A stretch of DNA of 56,073 nucleotides from Actinomycetota bacterium (lineage in GTDB: Bacteria > Actinomycetota > Actinomycetes > Mycobacteriales > Pseudonocardiaceae), in assembly GCA_021324675.1 (NCBI GenBank), contig JAJPIR010000289.1, forward strand, positions 1 through 56,073. Direction: 5' to 3'. Made by a program: the position numbers and the translations under genes. Of the stretch, positions 17,619 to 26,203 are shown in pieces. Each line of letters opens with the position of its first letter. Within the stretch, counting starts at the first letter, position 1. The notes beneath the pieces are model-generated. The model worked only from the letters and a program-made list of their open reading frames with translations. It was not told the DNA's origin and did no database searches.

Positions 17619-18581
17619 TTACGGCTGCCTACTCGAGCTGGACGCGCGCTCGTGCAGCCCGCCGGTGGGTTCTTTCAAGATGAGCCGTTGCACACCGGTC
17701 GCCGGGTCCCAGATGCGAACCGTGTCATCGTCGCCGGCCGAGGCAAGCAACTCGCGTCCCTTCACGTGTACCGCACAGACCCCGTTCACCCATCCTGTGT
17801 GCCCTTCCAGAGTGCGCTCGTGGGCACCGGTGGCCGGATCCCACATCTGCACCGTGCCATCGGTACCGCCGGAGGCAAGCAGCTCACGCCCGTCGCTGCG
17901 CACCGAGCACACCGCGTTGACCCGGCCGGTGTGCTCCTCCAAAGTCTGCTTGAGGGCACCGGTGGCCGGATCCCAGATCCGTACCGTGGCATCATCTCCC
18001 GCCGAGGCAAGCAACTCGGAGCCGTCGACCCCTGAGGCGCATATTCCGCGTATCCAGCCGGCGTGCCCCACCAGGTTGCGCTCGGGTAGTCCGGTGTCCG
18101 GGTCCCAGATCCGGATGTCGTCGGTACCGGCCGAGGCGAGCGCTTCACGCCCAGCTACGCGCAGCGTGCATACCCCGTTGACCCACCCGGTGTGGCCCTC
18201 CAGGGTGCGCTCGGCAACTCCGGTGCCCGGGTCCCAGATCCGCACCGTCGCGTCGGTGCCCGCCGAGGCGAGCAGCTCACGCCCGCGGACGTGCACCGCG
18301 CACACCCCGTTGACCCACCCTTCGTGCGCCTCCAGGGTTCGCTCGGCAACACCCGTGCCTGGATCCCAGATGCGCACCATATGGTCGGCACCGGCCGAGG
18401 CGAGCAGCTCGCGCTGCGCCACCCGCACCGGGCAGACCTCCTCGACCCACTTGGTGTGGCCCTCCAGGGTGCGCACGTGGACACCAGTCGCTGGATCCCA
18501 GATCCGCACCATGTGATCAGCGCCGGCGGAGGCGAGCAGCTCACGCTGCGCCACCCGCACCGCACAGACCCCGTTCACCAT
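17619..18581 (-). CDS. Seven-bladed WD40 repeat protein, N-terminally truncated
   Basis: Exactly seven WD40 repeats of 43-44 residues fill the frame, each ending with IWDP(A/G/D)TG and a GHTxWV or similar start of the next, which is one full beta-propeller. Repeat 4 is one residue shorter (DDIRIWD). Repeats 1 and 2, and 3 and 7, are nearly identical, so the array was recently copied. There is no signal, kinase or NTPase domain: TGA stands three codons before ATG 18581 and upstream sequence belongs to a transketolase remnant. Such propellers normally form the C-terminus of large actinobacterial signalling or STAND proteins, so I infer the 5' part was lost by deletion. The last 20 residues are Ser/Arg-rich. 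Confidence 0.8.
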   Translation of the reverse strand: MVNGVCAVRVAQRELLASAGADHMVRIWDPATGVHVRTLEGHTKWVEEVCPVRVAQRELLASAGADHMVRIWDPGTGVAERTLEAHEGWVNGVCAVHVRGRELLASAGTDATVRIWDPGTGVAERTLEGHTGWVNGVCTLRVAGREALASAGTDDIRIWDPDTGLPERNLVGHAGWIRGICASGVDGSELLASAGDDATVRIWDPATGALKQTLEEHTGRVNAVCSVRSDGRELLASGGTDGTVQMWDPATGAHERTLEGHTGWVNGVCAVHVKGRELLASAGDDDTVRIWDPATGVQRLILKEPTGGLHERASSSSRQP

Positions 18582-18611
18582 CTCGGTTCACCAGCCCAGT
18601 AGTCCGCAGGG

Positions 18612-19282
18612 TCACGATGCGGAGGTAACGGACTGCTGACTGAGTAGTTGCCGCGCCGCAATGGTGATGGCTTGGGCGTCGATGCCGGCGGCGTGCCGAC
18701 AATGATCGGATGCCAGCCAAAGGCGCGGGTTGGCGTTGCGTAACCGTCAAGATCCCAGCCGAACATGGTCTGGCGGGTCTGGCCTAGCCGGTTGACATCG
18801 ACGATCGCGGTGAGGTTGTCCAGGTGTGCCCATGCCACGTATTGAAAGGCCTCCCACATAGAGCCCTCGGCCATCTCGGAATCCCCGCAGAGCACCCCTA
18901 CCCGGTAAGGCAGCTGGTCCAGTTTCTTGCCGGTCAGCGCCACACCCACTCCGATGGGCAGTCCCTGCCCCAACGAGCCGGTGGCCACATCGGTCGGCGG
19001 GATGCGCGGGGTGGGGTGACCCTCCAGCCGGCTACCGAAGGTGCGGTAGGTGAGGAACTCGCCATCGGTGATCGAACCGGCAGCTTTCAGCATCGCGTAG
19101 TACAGCGGTGAGGCATGCCCCTTGGAAAAGATCAGATGGTCGTTACGCGGGTCGTCTGGCCGCTGGAAATCCACGGTGAGATAGCCGTCGAGCAGCACCG
19201 CGATGATGTCGGCGGCGGACATCGAGGAGGTCGGGTGACCCGACCCGGCCACAGCGCTCGCACGGAAGTCACTCTCCGGCAT
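18612..19282 (-). pseudogene. Transketolase N-terminal fragment, frameshifted
   Basis: The thiamine-diphosphate-binding half of transketolase: AGSGHPTSSMSAADIIAVLL, FSKGHASPLYYAMLKAAG, then GSLGQGLPIGVGVALTGKKL and the cofactor motif CGDSEMAEGSMWEAFQYVAW ending with VDVNRLGQTRQT. After AFGWHPIIV the frame shifts (18684-18700) and GIDAQAITIAARQLL continues briefly to a TGA at 18612. The pyrimidine and C-terminal domains (about 400 residues) are absent, and the next downstream sequence is the WD40 fragment. The N-terminus (from ATG 19282) also lacks the first helix usual in this family. A deletion joining two unrelated genes near 18600 is the best explanation; no active enzyme is expected. Confidence 0.8.
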
Positions 19283-19569
19283 ATCAACTCCTGGCCCCAA
19301 AACGCGACGCGGCCAGCCGCACCAGCCACCGCGCGGCATGTGTCGTCTACAGCGGGTACCCCCAGCAATCACCCAGAAACTCTCACCAGCATCAGGGATC
19401 TGGGAAATATCCAGCCAGTTGATCTCACTGGCATGCGCCCCTGATCTGGCAGGTCACATGCGGCGTCGATATCCGTACCGCGCGGCCGAGTTGCCCGGCT
19501 GTGGTCGTGGGTTAGCGTCCGGATCTGAATCGACGGATCGATATCCCACAAGAGCGCCGCGAGGTCATT

Positions 19570-20288
19570 ATGGTTCGAATCTTGGTCGTACTTTCCGGTA
19601 GCGATCACTGGACGCTTAACGACGGCACCCGCCATCCGACCGGGTACTGGGCTGAGGAGTTCGTGGTACCGCACCGGACCTTCCGCAGGCAGGGTGTGGA
19701 CGTAGACGTCGCCACGCCGGGCGGGGTGCGACCCACCGTCGACCAGGTCAGTTTGGACCCGCAAAGGCTAGGCGACAACGGCAAGGCCGCCGACCTCCGC
19801 GGCTACCACGACGCCATCGACACTGAGCTGGCCCGGCCGATGGCAGTAGAGAAAATCGCAGGCAACGCCAGCGCGTACGACGCCATCTACATCCCCGGCG
19901 GCCACGGCCCCATGGAAGATCTTTCCCGGTGCCCGCCGCTCGGCGAGATCATCACCGAGCTGTATGACGGGGATCGCGTGGTGACCGCGGTCTGCCACGG
20001 CCCGGCGGGGTTGCTGCTGGCCAACCGACAAGACGGCAGCTGGCTGTTCCAGGGCCGGCGGATGACGGCGTTCACCAACGAAGAAGAGCGCCTAGCCGGT
20101 CTGGCGCCGCGGGCCCGTGGCTACTCGAGGATCGACTGCGGGAACGCGGAGCCGTGTTCTGCGCCGGTCCGCGCTGGCAGTCGCATGTGGTCGTGGACGG
20201 CAACCTCATCACCGGCCAGAACCCAGCGTCGTCACGGGCCGCCACCGAGCGCACATTGGCCGAGCTCGAGGTCCGCGCGAAATTCTGA
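19570..20288 (+). pseudogene. DJ-1/Hsp31-like amidotransferase-fold protein, one-base frameshift
   Basis: A DJ-1 superfamily protein of the chaperone/glyoxalase III branch. Visible: [49 protein letters not shown] and the nucleophile elbow [12 protein letters not shown] with its Cys-His pair. The frame breaks at the C run 20114-20116: adding one C restores [18 protein letters not shown], then [18 protein letters not shown] and a stop TGA at 20288, the full C-terminus of the family. As written, the frame runs on into the BON gene, a false fusion. A one-base change in a homopolymer may be a read error; otherwise the gene is recently inactivated. Confidence 0.8.
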
Positions 20289-20307
20289 TGAACGGGAAGG
20301 ACTTCCA

Positions 20308-20982
20308 ATGACTGTGACCATCACTCCGACCGATGAACAGATCCAGCGCGAGGTGCTAGCAGAGCTGGAATGGGATGCGACGATTCGGTCTACCGAGATC
20401 GGCGTCGTGGTCAAAGACGGAGTTGTCACCCTTACCGGCTGGGTGGACTCGTATGCGAGAAAACTGGCCGCCGAGCGTGCCGCGCACCGGGTCCGCGGCG
20501 TCAAGGCGGTTGCCAACGAGATCGAGGTCCGCTTGCCTAGTTCTGCCGAACGCACCGATCCCGACATCGCCTTGGAGGTAAGCCGGGCATTAGCATGGGA
20601 AGCGCTGGTGCCTGCGGATCAGATCGAGGTCACCGTCTCACGAGGCGTCGTCACGCTACGCGGTGAGGTGGACTGGGAATACGAGAGGCGTGCCGCTGAG
20701 CGAGCCGTCCGCCGGCTCTCCGGTGTGCATGATGTCATCAACTTGATCAAAGTGCGCCCCCGCGTGACCCCGTCGCCAGAACGACTCACTCGGCAAATCC
20801 AAGACGCCCTGATCCGCAACGCCGAGACCGATGCCGAGCGGATTAAGGTTGAGGTTCACGGCAGCAAGGTAATACTTCGGGGAACCGTGCGCAGCTGGGC
20901 CGAGAAGGCGGAAGCAGAACGGGTGGCCTGGTCTGCTCCCGGCGTGACCGCGGTCGAAAACCACATCACAGTGGAACCATAA
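20308..20982 (+). CDS. Protein with three BON domains
   Basis: Three successive BON domains (about residues 5-75, 78-148 and 152-224), each with the pattern of a helix, then G-x-V-x-L-x-G-x-V: [40 protein letters not shown] and [23 protein letters not shown] domains are thought to bind phospholipids and occur in OsmY-like stress proteins. There is no signal peptide, so it is probably cytosolic or membrane-associated. ATG 20308 has GGGAAGG before it. It follows the DJ-1 gene by 19 bases and probably shares its transcript. Its 3' end overlaps the convergent membrane-protein pseudogene by 17 bases. Confidence 0.88.
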   Translation: MTVTITPTDEQIQREVLAELEWDATIRSTEIGVVVKDGVVTLTGWVDSYARKLAAERAAHRVRGVKAVANEIEVRLPSSAERTDPDIALEVSRALAWEALVPADQIEVTVSRGVVTLRGEVDWEYERRAAERAVRRLSGVHDVINLIKVRPRVTPSPERLTRQIQDALIRNAETDAERIKVEVHGSKVILRGTVRSWAEKAEAERVAWSAPGVTAVENHITVEP

Positions 20983-22119
20983 CGGCAGCTTGGTCGCGGT
21001 TGCGCGCTTGGCGTTCTTGTTCGCGCGTGCTGTATATGGCTTTGCGTATTGCTTCTTCGCTTTCCAGGCTGGAGCCGATCGCACCGGCGATGATACCGAG
21101 GGAAGAGGTCATCCAGACTATTTTGAGATAGTCACTTACGCGTACCGGGTGCCGGAGCGTGACCTGCAGGAAATCCGCATCGATGAGCGCGGCCGCGGCG
21201 AGCAGCGTGAGTACAAACAGGATCGCGTACATGCACGCCACTCCGATAGAAAGCGTGAGCATCGTGGAGAGGTTGTACAGCAGGGCCTTCTCCCGCTCGG
21301 CAGGTTCGGCAGGCCGCTCCCACAGGCGGTTATAGGTCAGCAACCAGATGGCCATCGCCGCGATAGCCACCACGTTGATCAGCGCCAGGCGCGGCGGGGT
21401 AAGCGCGTCGGCCATCTGCCAGAAGTTGTTGGTTATCAGCCCGTAGGCAGCGGTGGCCGCGGCTGCGGCGGTGGCACTGGACAGGTGCGGTACCAGCCTC
21501 CAGGGCCGGTTACCCCGGACCATGCCGGCCAGCAACCGTAACCGGCCGCGCAGCCCGATCAGGGCGAGATGCATGTCAATGCCATCATCATCGGAGCGAA
21601 TGTGCTTGTCGGTGCGAGCACATCCCCCAGCCGTCTGGTGAGTCGACCATGCGGGCTGTGCCGGCGCGGTTGGGGATCCAAGCCTAATTTCTCTTCGAGC
21701 AGGTGCCCGATCACATGGACGATCAGGTTCCGGGTTCGCTTCGGCACGCGACATGCGCCAAGCGCCGGGATGGATACCAAGCCCACTGCTCGCGAAGTGC
21801 TGTAGTCGTAAACAATGGGCTGGGTGCCGGCCCTGCGGGGCAGGTCGGTAAGGAGCACGAGCACGTCCCAATCGTGAGCGGGCTTTTGCCGATCGGCCAG
21901 ATCCAGCATCGGTATCAGACCGTTCTCATCAAGAAGCAGCGGATCGCAACGAGCGTGAACCTGCCATTCCACCCTATTGCTGAGCTGCCGGGTTAATACA
22001 TCAGGCAACTTATCGATAAGGCGCTGCGCGATCAAAGCGGGCATACCTTTATCGGCGAGTAGACCGACCACTATTGTGCCGTCAGCGCGGGTCGGATAGT
22101 CATGCTCGGTGTCGCGCAC
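20966..22119 (-). pseudogene. Second copy of the unknown membrane-protein family, frameshifted
   Basis: The N-terminal frame, from GTG 22119, has IVVGLLADKGMPALIAQRLI and WDVLVLLTDLPRRAGTQPIV; the C-terminal frame has LLAGMVRGNRPWRLVPHLSS, WLLTYNRLWERPAEPAEREK and GAIGSSLESEEAIRKAIYST. The order matches the intact protein at 4041-5171 throughout. The frames join near 21590-21605, where APMM reads on as SDDDGIDMHLALIGL after a shift. Joined length is about 384 residues, close to the 376 of the other copy. GTG 22119 is chosen by that comparison; a GGGGTGG precedes it. Hydrophobic segments are conserved, so selection was active until recently. Function unknown. Confidence 0.78.
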
Positions 22120-22740
22120 TTCGCCACCCCTTCGGGCCGGGACCGCCGATCGTGCGGCTTGCGCTAGGCCCACGCTTCGACCTCTGAGCACAACTGAGAA
22201 CGCACCACTTGCCCTGGCAGGACAACAGCACACTACGGCTGTCAGCAGCATCTTTTCAAGGTATCCGTCATGCACATGGGCTTGGCAAGTCGAATGTGGG
22301 ACCGATAATTGCAACCGACGGGTCGTTGGGTTGGGCACACCCCTATCTACCCGCCCCCACCGCCGCAGCGCGCATGGCGGATCGTCCTGTAAATTGCCGT
22401 CCGGCGGGGGAGCAGTTTTTTCACATTGGCGGGCGTATGGTGGGCGCAGGTCGCTTTCCGAGCGCTTTTGGGTGAATGCTGATTGGCTTCCACAGTGGAA
22501 TTCGACGTGTGCAACAACCGTGTGACCACCGTTCACCCTGGCGCCTTCATCCCGGTATGGCTGATCGTGCTTGTAGTCTTGATCGCCGCAGCGGCGTTTA
22601 CGATCGCGATCCGCCACTGGTGGGCTCCGTGGACTGGCGCGCGGTCCCCGGCGACACCTGATATTGACCGATGGCCACGAACACCGGTCTCGCAGGACCG
22701 CCCCCGCTATCGGGGTGGACGGAAATCGGCGCTAGTGGCG
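22120..22740. other. Non-coding stretch, possible small membrane ORF
   Basis: No firm gene. A plus-strand frame from TTG 22483 contains one good membrane helix (PVWLIVLVVLIAAAAFTIAI) but runs 200 bases into the 3' end of the PRC-barrel gene on the other strand and has no family I recognise, so I do not call it. The left half is the promoter region of the membrane-protein pseudogene. Confidence 0.35.
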
Positions 22741-23148
22741 TCAGAGTTGTCCGGTGATCCAGTCCCAGGCACGGCGCAGCCGGGCCTCCAGCGGGCTCTC
22801 CACCGAGTCACCCCGGTTAGCATGCCTGCTGGGCTGGTGACTCAGATCATGAAGATCGTCACCATTAACCGCCAGCAGCACTCCGCGCTCGCGCAGTTCA
22901 GCTATCTGGTCCGCATCAGCGAACAAATGGCGCCCCGGTAACGGCAGCGTATGCACGATCAAGCCCTCGAAAATGTCCGTGGGCTCGTCGGCAACGACAT
23001 GGTCCACAACCCCGATGCGCTCTCCAGCCCGGCCATAAACCGGAGTGCCTTCCCGCAGAGCAAGGTAGGCGACCGGCCGGCCCAGCTCAGCGATGCTCGT
23101 ACCCGCCTGCCTTGCTTGTTCGCTCACTACCCCACCCCAAGGCGCCAT
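22741..23148 (-). CDS. PRC-barrel domain protein
   Basis: A small beta-barrel domain of the PRC type. Seen: LGRPVAYLALREGTPVYGRA, GERIGVVDHVVAD, DIFEGLIVHTLPLPGRHLFA and an acidic helix QIAELRERGVLLAV. The conserved core Y-x-x-x-G-E-R-I-G and the GLIVHT strand are the usual marks. The C-terminal 40 residues are charged and end with RRAWDWITGQL. Start at ATG 23148; GTG 23127 is an equally possible start with a GGGGTGGGG before it. A second PRC-barrel gene lies at 43251. Such proteins in actinobacteria are often induced by stress; the ligand is unknown. Confidence 0.82.
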   Translation of the reverse strand: MAPWGGVVSEQARQAGTSIAELGRPVAYLALREGTPVYGRAGERIGVVDHVVADEPTDIFEGLIVHTLPLPGRHLFADADQIAELRERGVLLAVNGDDLHDLSHQPSRHANRGDSVESPLEARLRRAWDWITGQL

Positions 23149-23314
23149 GAGGGATCACGCCCCTTTTTCTGCCGACCATACGGCAACCAAAGCGTGATCA
23201 ATGTGTCCTCGCAGGCCGATCCAGGCACGACGACTCAACCCAGCGAGTCATGGTGGCGAGCTACGGCGGGCAGGATCGTGCTGTCCACAACTGCGCCCGA
23301 GATTGGAGCTGCGA

Positions 23315-23725
23315 ATGCCACGCCAACACGACTACGAGCCGCAGCCCGAGGCCCCGGACCTCGGTTCCACCGTCCAGTTGGAGACCAGCGAGTCGCTCGT
23401 AGCCCCGCCCGGTGTCGACGGCCTGGACTCTGGGTATGTGGCGGCCGATCGTCCCTACCTGCTCGACGAGCGGCGCATCACAGCCGCTGAACTCAGCGAG
23501 CCGGAGACGCTCGACGAGCGGCTGGCCCGCGAACGCCCCGATGTGCTGCAGCGGCCGGTAGGTATCGTCGAGATCGATGTCACCAGAGCGGGTCGGATCG
23601 TGCCGGCCGAGGCTGATCCGGACGGCGAGCCGGCACGTTCGCTCGACGCGATCGACGCGGGCATCGACGGCGGTGCCGCATCGGCCGAGGAAGCGGCAAT
23701 GCGAGTAATCGAGTTCGGCCGGTAG
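23315..23725 (+). CDS. DUF5709 family acidic protein
   Basis: A highly acidic protein of 136 residues with the DUF5709 pattern: ETSESLVAPPGVDGLDSGYV, then a short Pro-Tyr segment and ITAAELSEPETLDERLARER. The second half (EIDVTRAGRIVPAEADPDGE; ASAEEAAMRVIEFG) is typical of the family. No hydrophobic core is obvious, so it may be partly disordered. The reading frame is open further upstream, but ATG 23315 matches the family's start. Function is unknown; members are widespread in actinobacteria. Confidence 0.8.
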   Translation: MPRQHDYEPQPEAPDLGSTVQLETSESLVAPPGVDGLDSGYVAADRPYLLDERRITAAELSEPETLDERLARERPDVLQRPVGIVEIDVTRAGRIVPAEADPDGEPARSLDAIDAGIDGGAASAEEAAMRVIEFGR

Positions 23726-23751
23726 CAGGCCCCGGGTAGGTGGCGGGGAGG

Positions 23752-24108
23752 TCAGCGTACGCCAGAGCGCTCGGCCTCCAATTGGTGCCGTAAGCACAAC
23801 TCCGCCGTCGGCTGGGCCTCCAACCTCTCGTGGTCGATCGGCTTACCGTCGACCCGGCACCGGCCATAGGTGCCGGCCGCGATCCGCCGCAGCGCGCCGT
23901 TGATCTGCTGGCGCTCCCAGCTGATCTCCTTGCGCATGAGTTCGCGCTCCATCTCGTCGGTGAGGTCGCTGCCGTAGTCCGCGGGGTGCTGGCTGAGCAT
24001 GCCTTGCTGTTCGGGCGGCTGTCCCTGGTCGCGGCGTACCCGCTGCTCGCGCTCATCCAGCTCGGCGAGCTGAGCTGTGAGCAGTTTCTTGGCGCGCTCG
24101 GGATCCAC
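23752..24108 (-). CDS. DksA/TraR-type protein with degenerate zinc site
   Basis: A coiled-coil plus zinc-finger protein of the DksA/TraR group, which bind in the RNA polymerase secondary channel. Residues 4-75 are helical (KKLLTAQLAELDEREQRV; MERELMRKEISWERQQINGA), then the finger region RRIAAGTYGRCRVDGKPIDH and AQPTAELCLRHQ. Classical members have four cysteines; here only Cys84 and Cys105 remain, with Asp87 and His108 at the other positions. The DxxDxA tip motif of DksA is not evident. It stands between the DUF5709 and Hsp20 genes, on the opposite strand. Likely a stress-related transcription factor, but metal binding is unsure. Confidence 0.82.
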   Translation of the reverse strand: MDPERAKKLLTAQLAELDEREQRVRRDQGQPPEQQGMLSQHPADYGSDLTDEMERELMRKEISWERQQINGALRRIAAGTYGRCRVDGKPIDHERLEAQPTAELCLRHQLEAERSGVR

Positions 24109-24313
24109 TGGCCCTCCGGGCGATCGAGGTGACGACTACGTGCCTCATTGCCACCGACCTCATGCGCTGGCATTACGCCGGACAGCATGCTCGCGGTGGG
24201 TCCGCTACCGGCCCGTCCCGCTAGGTCGACTTCGCTGGCATTTATGGCGCTGGGAGGCCGAGGCATTCGCAGCGAGTGCACCGGTAGACAGATTCGGGAA
24301 GGGGTGAGCAAAG

Positions 24314-24739
24314 ATGATCGTCGCAATTGAGCCTTTAAACCGGACCGATGGCTCCGGTGCGCGCAAGTCGAACACTGGTGGGAGCCGGACCATGCCGATG
24401 GACGCCTACCGGGACGCCAACCAGCTGATTATCCAGTTCGATATTCCCGGCATTGATCCTGACTCGCTGGAGATCAACGTAGAGAACAACACCCTGACCG
24501 TGCGGGCGAGGCGGCCCCGGCCGCAGATTGAAGAGTCGCGGTGGTTGGTGTCTGAGCGGCTACATGGCACCTTTACGACTCAGCTAGAGCTCAGCGACGC
24601 CCTCGACCTCGACAACATCCAGGCCGACTATGACGGGGGCGTGTTGACGATCCGTATTCCGGTCGCCGAAGAGGCCAAGGCTCACCGGATCGAGATCGGC
24701 GGCGATCGCGCCAGCGGCGCCGAGCCGGTTGCCTCCTGA
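24314..24739 (+). CDS. Hsp20/alpha-crystallin small heat shock protein
   Basis: ATP-independent holdase. The alpha-crystallin domain spans about residues 27-130: MPMDAYRDANQLIIQFDIPG, IDPDSLEINVENNTLTVRAR, then SERLHGTFTTQLELSDALDL and the C-terminal signature DYDGGVLTIRIPVAE. The C-terminal tail has no clear I-x-I motif except RIEIGG. Length 141 is normal. ATG 24314 has GGGGTGAG upstream. The DUF2267 gene follows after 30 bases in the same direction, so they are probably one operon. A second Hsp20 is encoded at 46560. Confidence 0.92.
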   Translation: MIVAIEPLNRTDGSGARKSNTGGSRTMPMDAYRDANQLIIQFDIPGIDPDSLEINVENNTLTVRARRPRPQIEESRWLVSERLHGTFTTQLELSDALDLDNIQADYDGGVLTIRIPVAEEAKAHRIEIGGDRASGAEPVAS

Positions 24740-24769
24740 CCACCCTGCGGTAAGGCGGCAGCACCCATC

Positions 24770-25555
24770 ATGGACTACGAGAACTTCGTGACCGCCGTGG
24801 CGCAGCTGGCGGGCACGGACCGAGCGGGGGCCGAACGGGCGATCCGCGCGACGTTGCAGACCCTGGCCGAGCATCTGACCCGTGAGGAGGCACGCCAGGT
24901 TGCCGGGCTACTTCCGGCCGAGTTGGGGGCTTGGCTGCATACCGGGTCGTGGGGGGCGCAGCGTTTTGATGTCGACGAGTTCGTTCGCCGGGTCAGCGGG
25001 CGCGCGCAGGTGGACCTGTCTACCGCACAGCGTGCTGCCTCCGCGGTTTTCACCACCTTGAGTCAGGCGATCCCCGACGAGTACGACAACCTGGTGGCCC
25101 AGCTGCCAAGGGACTTCACGCCGCTGCTCAGCCGAGGTCCGGACATCGAGGCAGTACCCACCGCGCACTTCCTGTCGCGGGTCGCCGAGCACGCTGGGCT
25201 CGACCCGGATGGCACCCGCCGGGCCACCGAAGCGGTCTTGCAGACGCTGGCCGAACGCATAGCGGGCGGCGAGGTGAGAGACCTCATGCTGTGGTTACCC
25301 GTGGAGCTGCACGATCCACTCAAACGCGGTCTTGCCGAGAGCAACGGCGCGGCCCGGAAGATGGCGCTGGACCGCTTCATCATGCGAGTCGCCGAGCGCG
25401 AGGGAAGCGATCTCGGGCAAGCGGCCAAGCACACCCGGGCGGTTTTCACCGCGTTACGTGAAGTGATCCCCGATCAGGAACTGCGCGACATCACCGACCA
25501 GTTGCCGGCCGAATACGACGCGCTGCTGCTGGGACGGCAGGCCCACCACGGGTGA
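24770..25555 (+). CDS. Protein with two DUF2267 domains
   Basis: Two related halves of DUF2267. The first: MDYENFVTAVAQLAGTDRAG, AIRATLQTLAEHLTREEARQ, then LLPAELGAWLHTG and FDVDEFVRRVSGRA. The second: FLSRVAEHAGLDPDGTRRAT, EAVLQTLAERIAGGEVRDLM, LPVELHDPLKRG and FIMRVAEREGSDLG, ending DITDQLPAEYDALL. This family is all-helical with no known activity. It lies downstream of hsp20 and upstream of the unknown small gene at 25847. A one-copy DUF2267 gene sits next to the paralogue of that small gene at 35468. Confidence 0.88.
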   Translation: MDYENFVTAVAQLAGTDRAGAERAIRATLQTLAEHLTREEARQVAGLLPAELGAWLHTGSWGAQRFDVDEFVRRVSGRAQVDLSTAQRAASAVFTTLSQAIPDEYDNLVAQLPRDFTPLLSRGPDIEAVPTAHFLSRVAEHAGLDPDGTRRATEAVLQTLAERIAGGEVRDLMLWLPVELHDPLKRGLAESNGAARKMALDRFIMRVAEREGSDLGQAAKHTRAVFTALREVIPDQELRDITDQLPAEYDALLLGRQAHHG

Positions 25556-25846
25556 TCTTTGGTGTGATACTGATGGCCGACTAAACGCGGACGATAGGGA
25601 ATGTCCCGAAACGTTGCGCTGTTACCAGTAACCGTTTTACATCTGCGGGCAGCGGCAGCTCCAGGACCCTGCGCTGAACAAGGTGTAACTCGCGTTGCGC
25701 CGCAGCGTCGCCCGCGAACGCCGCAATCGACAATTCCGGTAGGCGTTCGCGATGGCGACAATGGCACCCGTACCGCCCACAGTCGAGCACATGAGCCCGC
25801 GACCTGCTCGACGGGCTCATACACGAATACACCCAGGTCGCATGAC

Positions 25847-26203
25847 GTGGACAACCAGTTCGGCACCCACAAGCCCGATCCTGTCGGGAATGTACCCATT
25901 GACGGGCGGGGCGCGTGGAGCGAACACCAGCCCTCTGCGCAGAAGGAGAATGAATACATCCGGCAGCATGACTATTCCGAATACGCCAGATGTCATCTCG
26001 GAATAGACGATGAGCACGACGAAGACACCAAGGGTCGGTACAAGTTCCCCTACGGCGACTTCGAACAAGTCCACCGCTGCGGGCTGCTCGCTGCGGAGTC
26101 ACGGGCCGGGCAACGAAAATACTACGACATAGAACTCGCGGTGGCCCGTCTGCACGGCATGCTAGAAGCGCTCAACAAACAACGTGAGAGCACATCAAAA
26201 TGA
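25847..26203 (+). CDS. Unknown conserved small protein (YGDF-VHRCG family)
   Basis: I do not recognise a named family. The protein of about 118 residues has the motifs GAWSEHQPSAQKENEYI, GRYKFPYGDFEQVHRCGLLA and AAESRAGQRKYYDIELAVAR. It is 70-80 percent alike by eye to the protein at 34951-35310 from residue 30 on; the first 25 residues diverge and look degraded there. GTG 25847 gives the same length as the paralogue; a longer frame from 25601 is unlikely. The stop overlaps the PsiE start (ATGA), so the two are coupled. Invariant Cys and His in VHRCG may bind metal or a cofactor; that is only an inference. Neighbours are DUF2267 and PsiE. Confidence 0.72.
   Translation: MDNQFGTHKPDPVGNVPIDGRGAWSEHQPSAQKENEYIRQHDYSEYARCHLGIDDEHDEDTKGRYKFPYGDFEQVHRCGLLAAESRAGQRKYYDIELAVARLHGMLEALNKQRESTSK

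Noticed and set aside
17619-18581. Periodic DNA that might look like a CRISPR or tandem-repeat array
   Set aside because: The period of 129-132 bases is the WD40 repeat itself; there are no unique spacers.
20117-20982. Apparent 470-residue fusion of DJ-1 and BON domains from 19570
   Set aside because: The fusion results from a one-base frameshift; BON has its own ATG and ribosome site, and DJ-1 ends at 20288 in the restored frame.
22483-22941. Plus-strand frame from TTG 22483 with one membrane helix
   Set aside because: It overlaps the PRC-barrel gene for 200 bases, lacks a clear ribosome site and matches no family.
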